Of a DNA stretch of 64,000 bases, positions 33,590 to 42,975 are shown piece by piece. Numbering within the stretch: the stretch's first letter is position 1; every line of letters starts with the position of its first letter. The stretch comes from Butyricicoccus_A sp945486175 (GTDB lineage Bacteria; Bacillota; Clostridia; Oscillospirales; Butyricicoccaceae). The notes under the pieces are model-generated. The model was not told the DNA's origin and ran no database searches. It saw nothing but the letters and a program-made list of their open reading frames with translations. Position numbers and translations under genes: made by a program. Where the stretch lies: the NCBI GenBank assembly GCA_945829445.1, contig CALZUY010000001.1, forward strand, positions 3,139 to 67,138. Reading direction: 5' to 3'.

Positions 33590-34936
33590 ATGTTTACGAA
33601 GGTATTGATTGCCAACCGCGGCGAAATCGCGGTGCGCATCATCCGCGCCTGCCGTGACCTCGGCATTCTCAGCGTCGCCGTGTATTCCGAGGCGGACAAG
33701 GAGGCCCTGCATGCGCAGATCGCGGATGAGGCGGTCTGCATCGGCCCTGCGCCGTCGAAGGAGAGCTATCTCAACATCAGCAACATCATTGAAGCCGCGA
33801 TCGGCGCGGGTGCGCAGGCGATCCACCCGGGCTACGGCTTCCTGTCGGAAAATGCGGATTTTGCACGCGCCTGTGCGGAAAACGGCCTGGTGTTCATCGG
33901 GCCGAGGGAAGAGACCATCCGCGCGCTGGGCGACAAGACCTCTGCGCGTGAAATGGCGCGCGAGGCAGGTGTCCCGCTGGCAGAGGGCTCGGACGGCATT
34001 GTTGAGACAATCGAGGATGCTGCACGCTGGGCGGAAAAGATCGGTTATCCCGTGATGCTCAAGGCATCCGCCGGCGGCGGCGGAAAGGGTATCCGCGTCG
34101 CGGAGAATGGGACACAGCTCAAGGAAGCGTTTGAATCTGCCTCCAGTGAAGCTGTCGTCAATTTTGGCGACGGACGGCTGTACATGGAGAAATTTATCTC
34201 CAAGCCGCGCCACATTGAGGTGCAGGTGCTGGGAGACAACGAAGGCAATGTCATCCATCTGTATGACCGCGAATGCTCCATTCAGCGCCGCCATCAGAAG
34301 CTGATTGAGGAAGCCCCCTCGCCGTTCCTGGATGAGGAGCACCGCCGCAGCATGTGCGACTGTGCAGTGCGTCTGGCGAAGCGCGCGGGCTATGTCGGCG
34401 CGGGCACGGTTGAATTTCTCGTCGACAGCGAGCAGAATTTCTATTTCTGCGAGATGAACACGCGCATTCAGGTCGAGCACCCAATCACCGAGGCGATCAC
34501 GGGCATTGACCTTGTCGCATGGCAGCTGCGCATTGCATCCGGCGAAAAGCTGGACATCGTGCAGGAGGATGTGCCGCGGCGCGGGCACGCGATTGAGTGC
34601 CGTATCAATGCGGAGGACGCGCAGTTCCGTCCGCAGCCGGGCACGATTCAGTCGATGCATCTGGCGGGCGGTGCAGGTGTGCGCGTAGATACCGCCGTTT
34701 ATCAGGGGTATACAATTCCGCCGTTTTATGATAGTATGATAGGGAAGCTGATTGCGTTCGGCTGTGACCGTGCGCAGGCGCTTGCGCGCATGAAGCGCGC
34801 ACTGTCGGAAATGCTGTTTGAGGGCATTGTCACCAACACAGACTATCAGCTGTCTATCCTGCTGTCGGAAGCGTTTGAAACGGCTCAGTTTCACACAAAT
34901 TCGATAGAAGACGGCACGTTTGATACAAAACACTGA
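33590..34936 (+). CDS. accC: Acetyl-CoA carboxylase, biotin carboxylase subunit
   Basis: ATP-grasp enzyme that carboxylates the biotin on AccB. The 448 residues contain KVLIANRGEIAVRIIRACRDLG, HPGYGFLSENADFA, the Gly-rich KASAGGGGKGIRV loop, EKFISKPRHIEVQVLGD, RRHQKLIEEAPS, and FCEMNTRIQVEHPITE. It lies 5 bases after fabZ. Confidence 0.96.
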   Translation: MFTKVLIANRGEIAVRIIRACRDLGILSVAVYSEADKEALHAQIADEAVCIGPAPSKESYLNISNIIEAAIGAGAQAIHPGYGFLSENADFARACAENGLVFIGPREETIRALGDKTSAREMAREAGVPLAEGSDGIVETIEDAARWAEKIGYPVMLKASAGGGGKGIRVAENGTQLKEAFESASSEAVVNFGDGRLYMEKFISKPRHIEVQVLGDNEGNVIHLYDRECSIQRRHQKLIEEAPSPFLDEEHRRSMCDCAVRLAKRAGYVGAGTVEFLVDSEQNFYFCEMNTRIQVEHPITEAITGIDLVAWQLRIASGEKLDIVQEDVPRRGHAIECRINAEDAQFRPQPGTIQSMHLAGGAGVRVDTAVYQGYTIPPFYDSMIGKLIAFGCDRAQALARMKRALSEMLFEGIVTNTDYQLSILLSEAFETAQFHTNSIEDGTFDTKH

Positions 34937-34963
34937 GATACAGTGTTGCTTGGAGGGCTAACA

Positions 34964-35824
34964 GTGCTGATTGATTTATTTCCTAAGACGCGGGAAAATT
35001 CCAGACAGATCAAGTCCAAAACAGAACAGAAGGACAGCCCCGTATCCGTGGCATGCAAGAAGTGCGGCGCACAGCTTTCCGCCGCGAAATATGGCAAAAA
35101 CCTGTATGTCTGTCCGACCTGCGGCGCACATGGCCGCCTGCTGGCGCGCACGCGCATCCGGCAGATTGCAGACCGCGATTCGTTCCACGAGCTGTTCGGC
35201 TCGCTGCAGACGGCAGATCCGCTTCATTTTGAAGGCTATGCCGAGAAAATTGACGCCCTGCGCGAAAAGACCGGCATGAATGACGCAGTTGTGACCGGCA
35301 CATGCCGCATTGGCGGCATGAAGACATGCATCGGCGTGATGGACAGCCATTTTATGATGGCATCGATGGGCAGCGTTGTCGGCGAAAAGCTGACGCGGCT
35401 GTTTGAATATGCCGCGGAGCAAGCGCTCCCGGTCATCCTGTTCACCTGCTCCGGCGGCGCACGCATGCAGGAGGGCATGTTCTCCCTGCTGCAGATGGCG
35501 AAGGTCAGCGGCGCAGTTGCAAAGCATTCGGAAGCGGGCGGACTGTACATCACAGTGCTGACCGATCCGACGACAGGCGGCGTAACGGCGAGCTTTGCCA
35601 TGCTGGGTGATATCATACTGGCTGAGCCGGGCGCGACGGTCGGCTTTGCCGGACGGCGCGTCATTGAGGGCACCATCGGCGAAAAGCTGCCGGAGGAATT
35701 CCAGTCCGCAGAATTTGTGCTTGAGCACGGCTTCTGTGACGCCATTGTACCGCGCAGCCGCATGAAGCAGACGCTTGGTGACCTGCTCGCCATGCACGGC
35801 TGCAAGGCAAAGCGGGGGGAATGA
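34964..35824 (+). CDS. accD: Acetyl-CoA carboxylase carboxyltransferase beta subunit
   Basis: With AccA, transfers the carboxyl group from biotin to acetyl-CoA. The 286 residues carry the N-terminal zinc ribbon (CKKCG...CPTCG, about residues 29-51) and the crotonase-fold core with TCSGGARMQEGM, DPTTGGVTASFAMLGD and GFAGRRVIEGTIGEKLPE. GTG 34964 with GGAGGG six bases upstream is preferred over an earlier in-frame TTG. Its stop overlaps accA as ATGA. Confidence 0.95.
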   Translation: MLIDLFPKTRENSRQIKSKTEQKDSPVSVACKKCGAQLSAAKYGKNLYVCPTCGAHGRLLARTRIRQIADRDSFHELFGSLQTADPLHFEGYAEKIDALREKTGMNDAVVTGTCRIGGMKTCIGVMDSHFMMASMGSVVGEKLTRLFEYAAEQALPVILFTCSGGARMQEGMFSLLQMAKVSGAVAKHSEAGGLYITVLTDPTTGGVTASFAMLGDIILAEPGATVGFAGRRVIEGTIGEKLPEEFQSAEFVLEHGFCDAIVPRSRMKQTLGDLLAMHGCKAKRGE

Positions 35825-36621
35825 GCATGGAACAGAATATGGAAAAGCAGCTGCGCGTCATCCATGATGCCGCGCGTCCGAATATAGATGACATTGTAAA
35901 CGAAGTTTTTCACGACTTTATCGAGCTGCACGGTGACCGTCTGTATGGCGATGACCGCGCGATGCTGGGCGGCATTGCCCGCCTCAACGGCACGCCGGTG
36001 ACCGTGATTGGCCAGCGGAAGGGCCATACCACGGCGGAGAACATCGAGGCCAATTTCGGCATGGCACATCCGGAAGGCTACCGTAAGGCGCTGCGTCTGG
36101 CGCGGCAGGCGGAAAAATTCCACCGCCCCGTGATCTGTTTTGTCGATACGGCAGGCGCCTTCTGCGGCGTCGGCGCGGAGGAGCGCGGACAGGGCGAGGC
36201 GATTGCACGCAACCTGTATGAATTTATGGGCCTGCGCACGCCGGTCGTGTCCATCGTTACCGGTGAAGGCGGCAGCGGCGGCGCACTTGCCATCGCTGTG
36301 GCAAATGAAGTATATATGATGCAGAACGCGATTTATTCGGTCATTTCGCCGCGCGGCTGTGCCAGCATCCTGTGGAAGGATGCTTCGCGCGAGCTGGAGG
36401 CGGCAGAGGCATTGCAGATCACGGCGCGTGACCTGTACCGCTTCGGCATGATCGAGGGTATCGTCAGTGAAGGAAGAAGCCGCACAGCATATTTCCGCAA
36501 CATCAAATCCGCCCTGACCGATTCCCTGAAGCGGCTGGAGAGCATGTCGGGCGACGCTTTGCGCCAGCAACGGTATGATAAATTCCGGAAAATCGGAGTT
36601 TTCAACGATACAAATTTATAA
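35821..36621 (+). CDS. accA: Acetyl-CoA carboxylase carboxyltransferase alpha subunit
   Basis: Partner of AccD. The 266 residues lack the long N-terminal helical extension of E. coli AccA, as is usual in clostridia. Motifs are ELHGDRLYGDDRAMLGGIA, GHTTAENIEANFGMAHPEGYRKALRL, DTAGAFCGVGAEERGQGEAIA, and GEGGSGGALAIAVA. A second in-frame ATG at 35827 is also possible. Confidence 0.95.
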   Translation: MSMEQNMEKQLRVIHDAARPNIDDIVNEVFHDFIELHGDRLYGDDRAMLGGIARLNGTPVTVIGQRKGHTTAENIEANFGMAHPEGYRKALRLARQAEKFHRPVICFVDTAGAFCGVGAEERGQGEAIARNLYEFMGLRTPVVSIVTGEGGSGGALAIAVANEVYMMQNAIYSVISPRGCASILWKDASRELEAAEALQITARDLYRFGMIEGIVSEGRSRTAYFRNIKSALTDSLKRLESMSGDALRQQRYDKFRKIGVFNDTNL

Positions 36622-36641
36622 GACATAAAGGAGAATGAGTT

Positions 36642-36866
36642 ATGTACGAAAAGATTTGCGAACTGCTTGCAGACAAGTTTGACGTAGATGTCAGCACGCT
36701 GAACGAGAACACCAGCATCAAGGAAGACCTGAAGGCTGATTCCCTGGACATCGTTGAGCTGATGATGGATCTTGAGGAAAACTACGACATCACCATTGAG
36801 GATGAGGAAGCTATGAAGCTGAACACCATCGGTGATATCGTCAAGTACATTGAAGATAATCAGTAA
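36642..36866 (+). CDS. acpP: Acyl carrier protein
   Basis: The 74-residue acidic four-helix carrier. Ser34 in KADSLDIVELMM is the phosphopantetheine attachment site. RBS AAGGAG precedes the ATG. It is the last gene of the fatty-acid operon, before a strong terminator. Confidence 0.97.
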   Translation: MYEKICELLADKFDVDVSTLNENTSIKEDLKADSLDIVELMMDLEENYDITIEDEEAMKLNTIGDIVKYIEDNQ

Positions 36867-36880
36867 TTGTTCCCCCTCAA

Positions 36881-36921
36881 AACCCCTGGTTTCGCTTTTT
36901 GTCGAAACCGGGGGGTTTTTT
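36881..36921 (+). terminator. Intrinsic terminator after acpP
   Basis: AACCCCTGGTTTCG (36881-36894) pairs with CGAAACCGGGGGGTT (36904-36918), with one mismatch, followed by a T run. Confidence 0.92.
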
Positions 36922-37121
36922 CGTTCGTTTGTTCAGCATGTTGCCAAATGGTGCGCAAATATAGTTAGTCAGACAAATCTTCGGACATCTGAGGGCAAAA
37001 TTTGTTCATTCCAGCTATTTTCATGCGCATGGAAAGTGAATATAATAGACTTGGATAGGAAAATGTGACAATAGGAGACATAATAGGTATTTTCGTTTGA
37101 TAATTTTCATCGGAGGTAATT

Positions 37122-38450
37122 ATGACTGATTTGCGAATCAATCCGCTGACAATGACGGATAGCTATGGAAAAATCTTTCTTTATAATACAGAATCTACGG
37201 TTGCGTGCGTGCCGCGCCACACCATCCGCATGAGCGAGCCGGTTGACCCGGAGTGCCTGCTCAAGGCGGTACGCATCGCGCTGCTGCGCTTCCCGCACAT
37301 GTGCATCGGCATCGAAAAGACTGAAACCTCGTATCAGTGCTATGTCAACGGCGAGGATCCGGTTGTTCTGCCGTTTGACCCGGCAGGTGTGGAGCACCGC
37401 TATGCCATCGGCTCGGCGGATACCCATCATTATCTGTTTCTCGTCGGCTACCGCGGCAACAATATCTATATGGAATACCAGCACAGCATCAGTGACGGCA
37501 GAGGCTTTGAAGAATTTATCCGCTGCGTGCTGTTCCTGTACTTGCAGGAATGCGGCAAGCCGGTGGCAAATGACGGCAGCATCCGCGCGCTGGATACGAT
37601 GTACACCCGCGAGGAGAGCGAGGACGCATTCCGCGCGCTGCAGGAGATGGAACCGAAGGCGGATGGCATTTACCAGAAGCCGGAGGCCGTGCATGCAGAG
37701 GGACTGACCAACCTCGGTGACGTAGCGGAGGTTGTGACCGACATCACCTTCCCGTTTTCCGAGCTGCGTGCGGTTACAAAGAAGCTGGGCGTCAGCCCGC
37801 TGACCGTGCTCGCGCCGGTGTTCAGCCGTGCCTTTTACCGCAAATATGGAAACGGTGCAGACAAGCCGGTCATTTCGCAGATTCCGGTCGACCTGCGCCA
37901 GGTTATTCCGAGCAGCACGACGCGTTATTTTGTCTGCTTCCTCGACCTGCCGTATCTGTCGGAATATGAATCGCTTCCGTTGGAGGAGGCGTGCTGCAAA
38001 ACGCATGATTTCCTCCAGACCCAGCTTGTGCCGGAGCAGCTGCTGTACCGCGGAAAGGCGGCGAGCGAGGTCTGCCTCGAACTGCATGAGCGCAACATGC
38101 CGCTGGAGGACAAGGTGAAGGAAGGCATTGAGGTTGCACGCAACTTTGTCCTGCAGGACAGCTTCCTTGTCACCAATGTCGGCCGGTTCTCGCTGCCGGA
38201 ATCCATGCTGCCGTATGTCAAGGAGTATGGTGCAATCCTGCCGAGCGCCGCACAGACCTATGCACTGCTCATCAGCTCGTATAATGGCACCATGCGCGTT
38301 TCTGTCGCACACAAGGATCACGATTTTGATGTGTGCAATGAGATGGTTTCGCTGCTCAGCGAGCTGGGCATTCATGCCGACAGCCGCACGGAACCGTTCT
38401 GTGTCACGCGCTATTCCGGCGAACTGTGCACGCAGGATCAGATCATTTAA
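37122..38450 (+). CDS. Stand-alone condensation-fold acyltransferase-like protein
   Basis: A 442-residue protein of the chloramphenicol acetyltransferase/NRPS-condensation superfamily, like alcohol O-acetyltransferases and PapA-type enzymes. The catalytic motif HxxxDG is present as HSISDGRGFEEF near residue 124. A second block around 235-260 (VSPLTVLAPVFSRAFYRKYG...ISQIPVDLR) matches the C-terminal lobe with its conserved DLR. No carrier protein or adenylation domain is attached. It begins 255 bases after acpP with RBS GGAGG; whether it takes acyl groups from ACP or CoA is unknown. Confidence 0.75.
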   Translation: MTDLRINPLTMTDSYGKIFLYNTESTVACVPRHTIRMSEPVDPECLLKAVRIALLRFPHMCIGIEKTETSYQCYVNGEDPVVLPFDPAGVEHRYAIGSADTHHYLFLVGYRGNNIYMEYQHSISDGRGFEEFIRCVLFLYLQECGKPVANDGSIRALDTMYTREESEDAFRALQEMEPKADGIYQKPEAVHAEGLTNLGDVAEVVTDITFPFSELRAVTKKLGVSPLTVLAPVFSRAFYRKYGNGADKPVISQIPVDLRQVIPSSTTRYFVCFLDLPYLSEYESLPLEEACCKTHDFLQTQLVPEQLLYRGKAASEVCLELHERNMPLEDKVKEGIEVARNFVLQDSFLVTNVGRFSLPESMLPYVKEYGAILPSAAQTYALLISSYNGTMRVSVAHKDHDFDVCNEMVSLLSELGIHADSRTEPFCVTRYSGELCTQDQII

Positions 38451-38469
38451 TCCGTATTATACATGTTTT

Positions 38470-38500
38470 GCCCGCCTCCCGGAACGGCACGGAGGCGGGC
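38470..38500 (+). terminator. GC-rich hairpin downstream of the condensation-fold gene
   Basis: GCCCGCCTCC (38470-38479) pairs perfectly with GGAGGCGGGC (38491-38500). No T run follows, so it is a weak terminator or a 3' stability element. Confidence 0.55.
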
Positions 38501-38588
38501 ATTGTGCGTTCTGCATAATAAATGTAAAATCAACGTAAGAGAAACTATAAAAGAATGTAAAAAAGCAGGTGCAAATACGAAACAGAAG

Positions 38589-38597
38589 TGTTATAAT
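38589..38597 (+). promoter_or_regulatory. Extended -10 promoter for the phosphate transporter
   Basis: TGTTATAAT at 38589-38597, about 100 bases before the start; no good -35 box is seen. Confidence 0.6.
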
Positions 38598-38696
38598 ATT
38601 CCCTGGAAGTCGCTTTACAGATTATGACGCTTTTCGGTTTATACTCCGAAGAAAGAATGGTTTGAAGGCGAATACTGCTGCTGTGAGGAGAATACA

Positions 38697-40358
38697 ATGG
38701 GATTTAATAACATTCTGTCGCTGTGCGGCGGACTTGGCCTGTTCCTGTTCGGTATGCGCTACATGGGCGCGGGACTGGAGCTGGCGGCAGGTCCAAAGCT
38801 GAACAGCCTTCTGGAAAAACTGACGCGCAATCCTGTCATGGGATTTCTTCTCGGCGTTCTGGTCACTGCCGTGGTTCAGTCGTCTTCGGCGACCACAATC
38901 ATGTGTATGGGCTTCCTGAACGCCGGAATTATGGATCTGATGCAGGCAGCGGGCGTCATTCTCGGTGCAAACGTCGGTACAACCATGACGAGCATCCTGA
39001 TCGCGCTCGACGTATCCGGTCTTGCACCGGCCTGTATTTTTGTCGGCTCGGTCATGCAGATGTTCTGCAAAAAGGACTTGCAGAAAAACATCGGACAGAT
39101 TATACTTGGTTTTGGTATCCTGTTCCAGGGATTGCATACGATGAGCGGCTCGATGTCCAGTCTCAAGGACATCCCGGCATTCCAGAGCTTTATTGCATCC
39201 GCCACCAATCCGGTTATCGGCGTGCTGGTCGGCATTCTGCTGTGCGCGGTGATTCAGAGCTCGTCCGCAGCGGTCGGCGTTTTGCAGGCGCTGGCGATGC
39301 AGGGCCTGATGCCGATTCGGTTTGCGGCATTCCTGATCTGCGGTATCAACATCGGCTCGTCCGTCACGCCGTTCCTGTCGTCCATCGGCGCAAAGAACAA
39401 CACCAAGCGTGCGGCTGTCATTTACTGCGCATACAACGTCATTGGCGGCATTATTTTCGTTCCGCTGACGATGCTGACCCCGTTTGTCAATGTCTATTCG
39501 CTGTTCACGGACAATCCGGTTGTCCAGATTTCGATGTTCCACATCACCTTCAAGCTGGTGACGGCACTCGTGCTGCTGCCGTTTGTCAAGCAGCTGGTCA
39601 ATCTCTCGTATTTCTTTGTACCGAAGAAGGTACACGAGAGCGCATACCGCTTTACTTATATTGACCCGAAGCAGATCGTGGCACCGAGCGTTACCACGCG
39701 CCAGCTGTATAAAGAGCTGGAGCGTATGGCAGGCCTTGTCCGCCAGAACTTCATTCTGGCAGCAGAGGGCATGCTGGACAACGATACGAGCCATGCAGAC
39801 GAGATCCGCGAGCGGGAAAATGTCATCAATTTCCTCAACCATGGCATTACTGACTATCTGGTTGAATTCAGCGGGCACAACCTGCCGGCGCATGTGCCGC
39901 AGATTGTGGCAAATATGTTCCATCTGGTCGGAGACCTCGAACGCATTGGCGATCATGCCATCAATCTGCTGGAGAAAACCGAGCAGTGCGTACAGAACAA
40001 TCTGATTTATTCCGAAGAAGCGCGGAAGGAATTGAAAACAATCTATGAGACCGACCTGCTGCTGTATGACCGCGCGTTCAGTGGATTCCTGTGCCATAAC
40101 CTGAGCGAACAGGATGCGCTGGAGCTGCATCATCTGGAGGATGAGATTGATTCGCTCACCAAGCAGTCGGAGAACAACCACATTGCGCGCCTGCGCGCCA
40201 AGCAGTGCACCACCCAGCCGGGCATTATCTTTGCCGAGGCCCTGCACGATTATGAGCGTGTCGGTGACCATTCCAACAATATCGTCCGCATTGCACGCAA
40301 GAATGCGCAGATTTCCGGCGGCATGCGTCCGCCGGTGCTCAGCACGGACGTGATGTAA
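38697..40358 (+). CDS. Na/Pi cotransporter family protein with PhoU-like domain
   Basis: A 553-residue membrane protein. The N-terminal 300 or so residues hold two inverted Na/Pi cotransporter repeats with the QSSSATT motifs (VVQSSSATTIMCMGF and VIQSSSAAVGVL) and GANVGTTMTSI. The C-terminal 220 residues form a soluble helical PhoU-like domain (LFHLVGDLERIGDHAINL, DYERVGDHSNNIVRIA). It probably imports phosphate with Na+, or another anion with regulation by the PhoU part. A TetR gene follows after 11 bases. Confidence 0.9.
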   Translation: MGFNNILSLCGGLGLFLFGMRYMGAGLELAAGPKLNSLLEKLTRNPVMGFLLGVLVTAVVQSSSATTIMCMGFLNAGIMDLMQAAGVILGANVGTTMTSILIALDVSGLAPACIFVGSVMQMFCKKDLQKNIGQIILGFGILFQGLHTMSGSMSSLKDIPAFQSFIASATNPVIGVLVGILLCAVIQSSSAAVGVLQALAMQGLMPIRFAAFLICGINIGSSVTPFLSSIGAKNNTKRAAVIYCAYNVIGGIIFVPLTMLTPFVNVYSLFTDNPVVQISMFHITFKLVTALVLLPFVKQLVNLSYFFVPKKVHESAYRFTYIDPKQIVAPSVTTRQLYKELERMAGLVRQNFILAAEGMLDNDTSHADEIRERENVINFLNHGITDYLVEFSGHNLPAHVPQIVANMFHLVGDLERIGDHAINLLEKTEQCVQNNLIYSEEARKELKTIYETDLLLYDRAFSGFLCHNLSEQDALELHHLEDEIDSLTKQSENNHIARLRAKQCTTQPGIIFAEALHDYERVGDHSNNIVRIARKNAQISGGMRPPVLSTDVM

Positions 40359-40369
40359 GAAAGAGTTGC

Positions 40370-40975
40370 ATGTATATGAAACTACAAAGTGATAAGGCGA
40401 TGTCGACAGAGGACAAGATTCTCGATGCTGCGCTTGACGTTGTGCAGGAGCACACCATCAGCGGCACGCGTATCCACCTTGTGGCGGAATATGCCGGCCT
40501 TTTCCAGTCGAATATTCACTATTATTTCAAGTCCAAACGAGATCTGCTGCTCGCTGTGCTGCAGCGGCTGCAGCGGCGCTGTCTGGATATCCGCGCAGAA
40601 CTGCGTGAGCAGGCGGATGCGGGTCTGGATGCCCAGCTCGATATCTTTTTTGAACAGAAGAAGCAGTTCATCCTGCATGAAACCAAATACGACTATGCGG
40701 AAATTGACTTCTGGACCCAGGCGCATCTGGATGAGGAGATCCGTGAACGGTTTGCCGTTTCATTCCGCAAATGGCGCGAGGAAATCGGCCGCGTGATCGC
40801 ACGTTATGCGCCGCAGGTTTCGCCGTCACAGCGCAGCTTCCTCAGCGCGCTGATGGTTTCCATGATGGAGGGTGCCACGCTGCAATACCTCGTGGATGAA
40901 GATGTCTTTGCACTCGACGATTACTTTGCACGCTGCAAGCAGCTGATTTTGGAACAGCTGCGGCAGGAAAACTGA
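40370..40975 (+). CDS. TetR/AcrR family transcriptional regulator
   Basis: A 201-residue repressor-like protein. The N-terminal TetR helix-turn-helix spans about residues 15-60 (ILDAALDVVQEHTISGTRIHLVAEYAGLFQSNIHYYFKSK in family terms, with YYF...KRDLL at its end). The C-terminal ligand-binding helices are unconserved. Start choice is weak: ATG 40370, 40376 or 40400 are all possible. It is followed by a terminator and may regulate the upstream transporter or the downstream flavoprotein. Confidence 0.85.
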   Translation: MYMKLQSDKAMSTEDKILDAALDVVQEHTISGTRIHLVAEYAGLFQSNIHYYFKSKRDLLLAVLQRLQRRCLDIRAELREQADAGLDAQLDIFFEQKKQFILHETKYDYAEIDFWTQAHLDEEIRERFAVSFRKWREEIGRVIARYAPQVSPSQRSFLSALMVSMMEGATLQYLVDEDVFALDDYFARCKQLILEQLRQEN

Positions 40976-40981
40976 TCCCCG

Positions 40982-41011
40982 GCCCGGCGAAGCTTCTTCG
41001 CCGGGCTTTTT
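40982..41011 (+). terminator. Intrinsic terminator after the TetR gene
   Basis: GCCCGGCGAAG (40982-40992) pairs with CTTCGCCGGGC (40996-41006), followed by TTTTT. Confidence 0.93.
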
Positions 41012-41068
41012 GCATATCCGGCACGGGGATGCGATAACGGCGCCGGAAGCGCTGAAGGAGGAAAAAAG

Positions 41069-42130
41069 ATGTTAAAAGACAGTTTTTTTATTCGGAAAAC
41101 CCACATTCGCAATAGAATTTGTGTGCCGCCTATGGTATGCTATCATTGGACGGATGAAAGCGGTGTTGTGAGTGACCGCCATGTAGAGCATTACCGCGCG
41201 ATGGCGCGCGGCGGCGCGGGACTGATTATTCAGGAGGCAACCTGCATCACGCAGGAGGGCAGGCTGGCGGATACCCAGCTTGGCATCTGGGATGACAGCC
41301 ATGTGGATGGCCTGCGCCGCATCACGGAAGCCGTACACGCGGAGGGCTGCCCGATTTTCGTCCAGATTCATCACGCGGGAATTGTCGGCATTGCGGAACA
41401 TGCGCTCTGTCCGGATGCATACACCCTGCGCCGGGGTGGAACAGAAAAACACGGCGTGAAAATGCAGGAAGAAGATATTGCTCGCATTCAGCAGGCATTT
41501 ATCGATGCGGCGCGGCGCGCATATGAGGCGGGCTATGACGGTGTGGAACTGCACGGCTGCCACAGCTATCTGATGTGCCAGTTCCTGAACAGACGCATCA
41601 ACCATAGAGAGGACTGCTATGGCAAAAATCCGGAGCTGTTCATCACGGAAATTATGGACGGGATCCGGAACATTGTCCCGGAGGAGTTTGTCATGGGCAT
41701 CCGTCTCGGCGCATTTGAGCCGACGCTGGCAGATGCCATCCGCCATGCGAAGGCACTGGAGGCGCACGGTATCGATTTCCTCGATATTTCGTATGGCTTT
41801 ACCGGCGAGGATGAGCCGGAAAAGCCGGCAGATTTCCCATATAAAGATGTAATTTATGCCGCGGGAGAAATCAAAAAGAATGTATCTGTTCCGGTGTTCG
41901 CTGTCAACGGCATGCGTGTGGCAGAGGACGCACGCGGCGTGCTGGCGTGTACCGGTGTGGATATGGTGGATATTGGCCGCAGTACACTGGTCAATCCGTC
42001 GTGGGCGGCGGACGCGCTCGTGGGACGCGACACGGGCAGATGCCTCGATTGTGCAGTCTGCCAGTGGCGCATTGATGCCGACCAGTGTGCCGGACGGAAA
42101 CTGCTGCGAAAAAAGCGTCAGATGGAGTGA
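41069..42130 (+). CDS. Old Yellow Enzyme-family NADH:flavin oxidoreductase
   Basis: A 353-residue FMN TIM barrel that probably reduces enones or dienoyl compounds. Motifs are NRICVPPMVCYHW, GLIIQEATCITQEGR, QIHHAG, YDGVELHGCHSYLMCQFLNRRINHREDCYG and VDMVDIGRSTLVNP. Unlike the large 2,4-dienoyl-CoA reductases it has no C-terminal FAD/NAD domain. Its last 25 residues still carry four Cys (CLDCAVC then a fourth nine residues on), close to the [4Fe-4S] segment of that group. RBS AAGGAGG precedes the ATG. Confidence 0.88.
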   Translation: MLKDSFFIRKTHIRNRICVPPMVCYHWTDESGVVSDRHVEHYRAMARGGAGLIIQEATCITQEGRLADTQLGIWDDSHVDGLRRITEAVHAEGCPIFVQIHHAGIVGIAEHALCPDAYTLRRGGTEKHGVKMQEEDIARIQQAFIDAARRAYEAGYDGVELHGCHSYLMCQFLNRRINHREDCYGKNPELFITEIMDGIRNIVPEEFVMGIRLGAFEPTLADAIRHAKALEAHGIDFLDISYGFTGEDEPEKPADFPYKDVIYAAGEIKKNVSVPVFAVNGMRVAEDARGVLACTGVDMVDIGRSTLVNPSWAADALVGRDTGRCLDCAVCQWRIDADQCAGRKLLRKKRQME

Positions 42131-42134
42131 TAAC

Positions 42135-42959
42135 ATGAAACGCGATCTCTGGGAGAAAGAATGGAACGACCTCACCCGAAAACAGGAGAAATATGTTCAG
42201 AAGCACAGCACACAGAAAGAAAGCGTGCTGGAAAAGTTGCAACGATTCGTTCCCGATGGCCTGCAAAGCAAGCTGGATGCGGCATTTGTCAAGGCATTTC
42301 AGTTGATTTTTGAAAAGGGCACAGTTGTCATCGAGAAAACCTACAATAAGCAGAAACGGCAGGAGGATTATGAAATTGCGGAATACGCAGCAATGGTGCG
42401 GGAGGACCGCAGGCATGTGCGCGCGTTCCGCCGCAAGGCGGGAAACAGTGCGCGGCTGAATCTGCTGGTTTCCTCTGTCGAAGGCATTGGGCTCGGCCTG
42501 CTCGGTGTGGGTATCCCGGATATCCCGCTGTTTGTCAGTGTGGTGTTGAAAAATCTCTATGAGATTTCGCTCAGCTTTGGATATGACTATGATTCTATGG
42601 AAGAGCGGCTGTTCCAGCTTCGTCTGATTGAAACCGCACTGTACAGCGGTGTGGAAATGCAGCAGCGCGATGACGATATGAACACGATGTGCTGGAGCAT
42701 CCGCGGCGCAAAGCAGCGCACGCCGGAAGAAACTGAGCGTCTGACCGGACGGCTGGACGAACAGATTCGTCGGACTGCAAAGGCGCTTGCGGATGATATG
42801 CTGTACGCCAAGTTCCTGCAGGGCACGCCGGTTGTCGGCGCGGTCGGAGGCGCGACAGATGTGACTGTACTCAAGCGCATTTCGGATTATGCGATGCTGA
42901 AATACCGCAGGCGGTATCTGCTTGACCGCAAATATCAGCAGGAAAATGCCAAATCATAG
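42135..42959 (+). CDS. EcsC-family protein
   Basis: A 274-residue protein resembling the EcsC family. Conserved features are the start WEKEWNDLTRKQEKY, a central hydrophobic stretch around 110-140 (SSVEGIGLGLLGVGIPDIPLFVSVVLKNLYEISLSFGYDY), and a later Gly-rich segment (GTPVVGAVGGATDVTVLKRI). The biochemical role of the family is unsettled; Bacillus EcsC is encoded with an ABC transporter, which is not seen here. It follows the OYE gene by 4 bases. Confidence 0.8.
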   Translation: MKRDLWEKEWNDLTRKQEKYVQKHSTQKESVLEKLQRFVPDGLQSKLDAAFVKAFQLIFEKGTVVIEKTYNKQKRQEDYEIAEYAAMVREDRRHVRAFRRKAGNSARLNLLVSSVEGIGLGLLGVGIPDIPLFVSVVLKNLYEISLSFGYDYDSMEERLFQLRLIETALYSGVEMQQRDDDMNTMCWSIRGAKQRTPEETERLTGRLDEQIRRTAKALADDMLYAKFLQGTPVVGAVGGATDVTVLKRISDYAMLKYRRRYLLDRKYQQENAKS

Positions 42960-42975
42960 GGTTAGGAGCTGGAAT

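Noticed and set aside
36922..37121. A promoter for the condensation-fold gene around TATAAT near 37030
   Set aside because: A TATAAT-like word is present, but no -35 box at a suitable distance or extended -10 could be found, so I did not list it.
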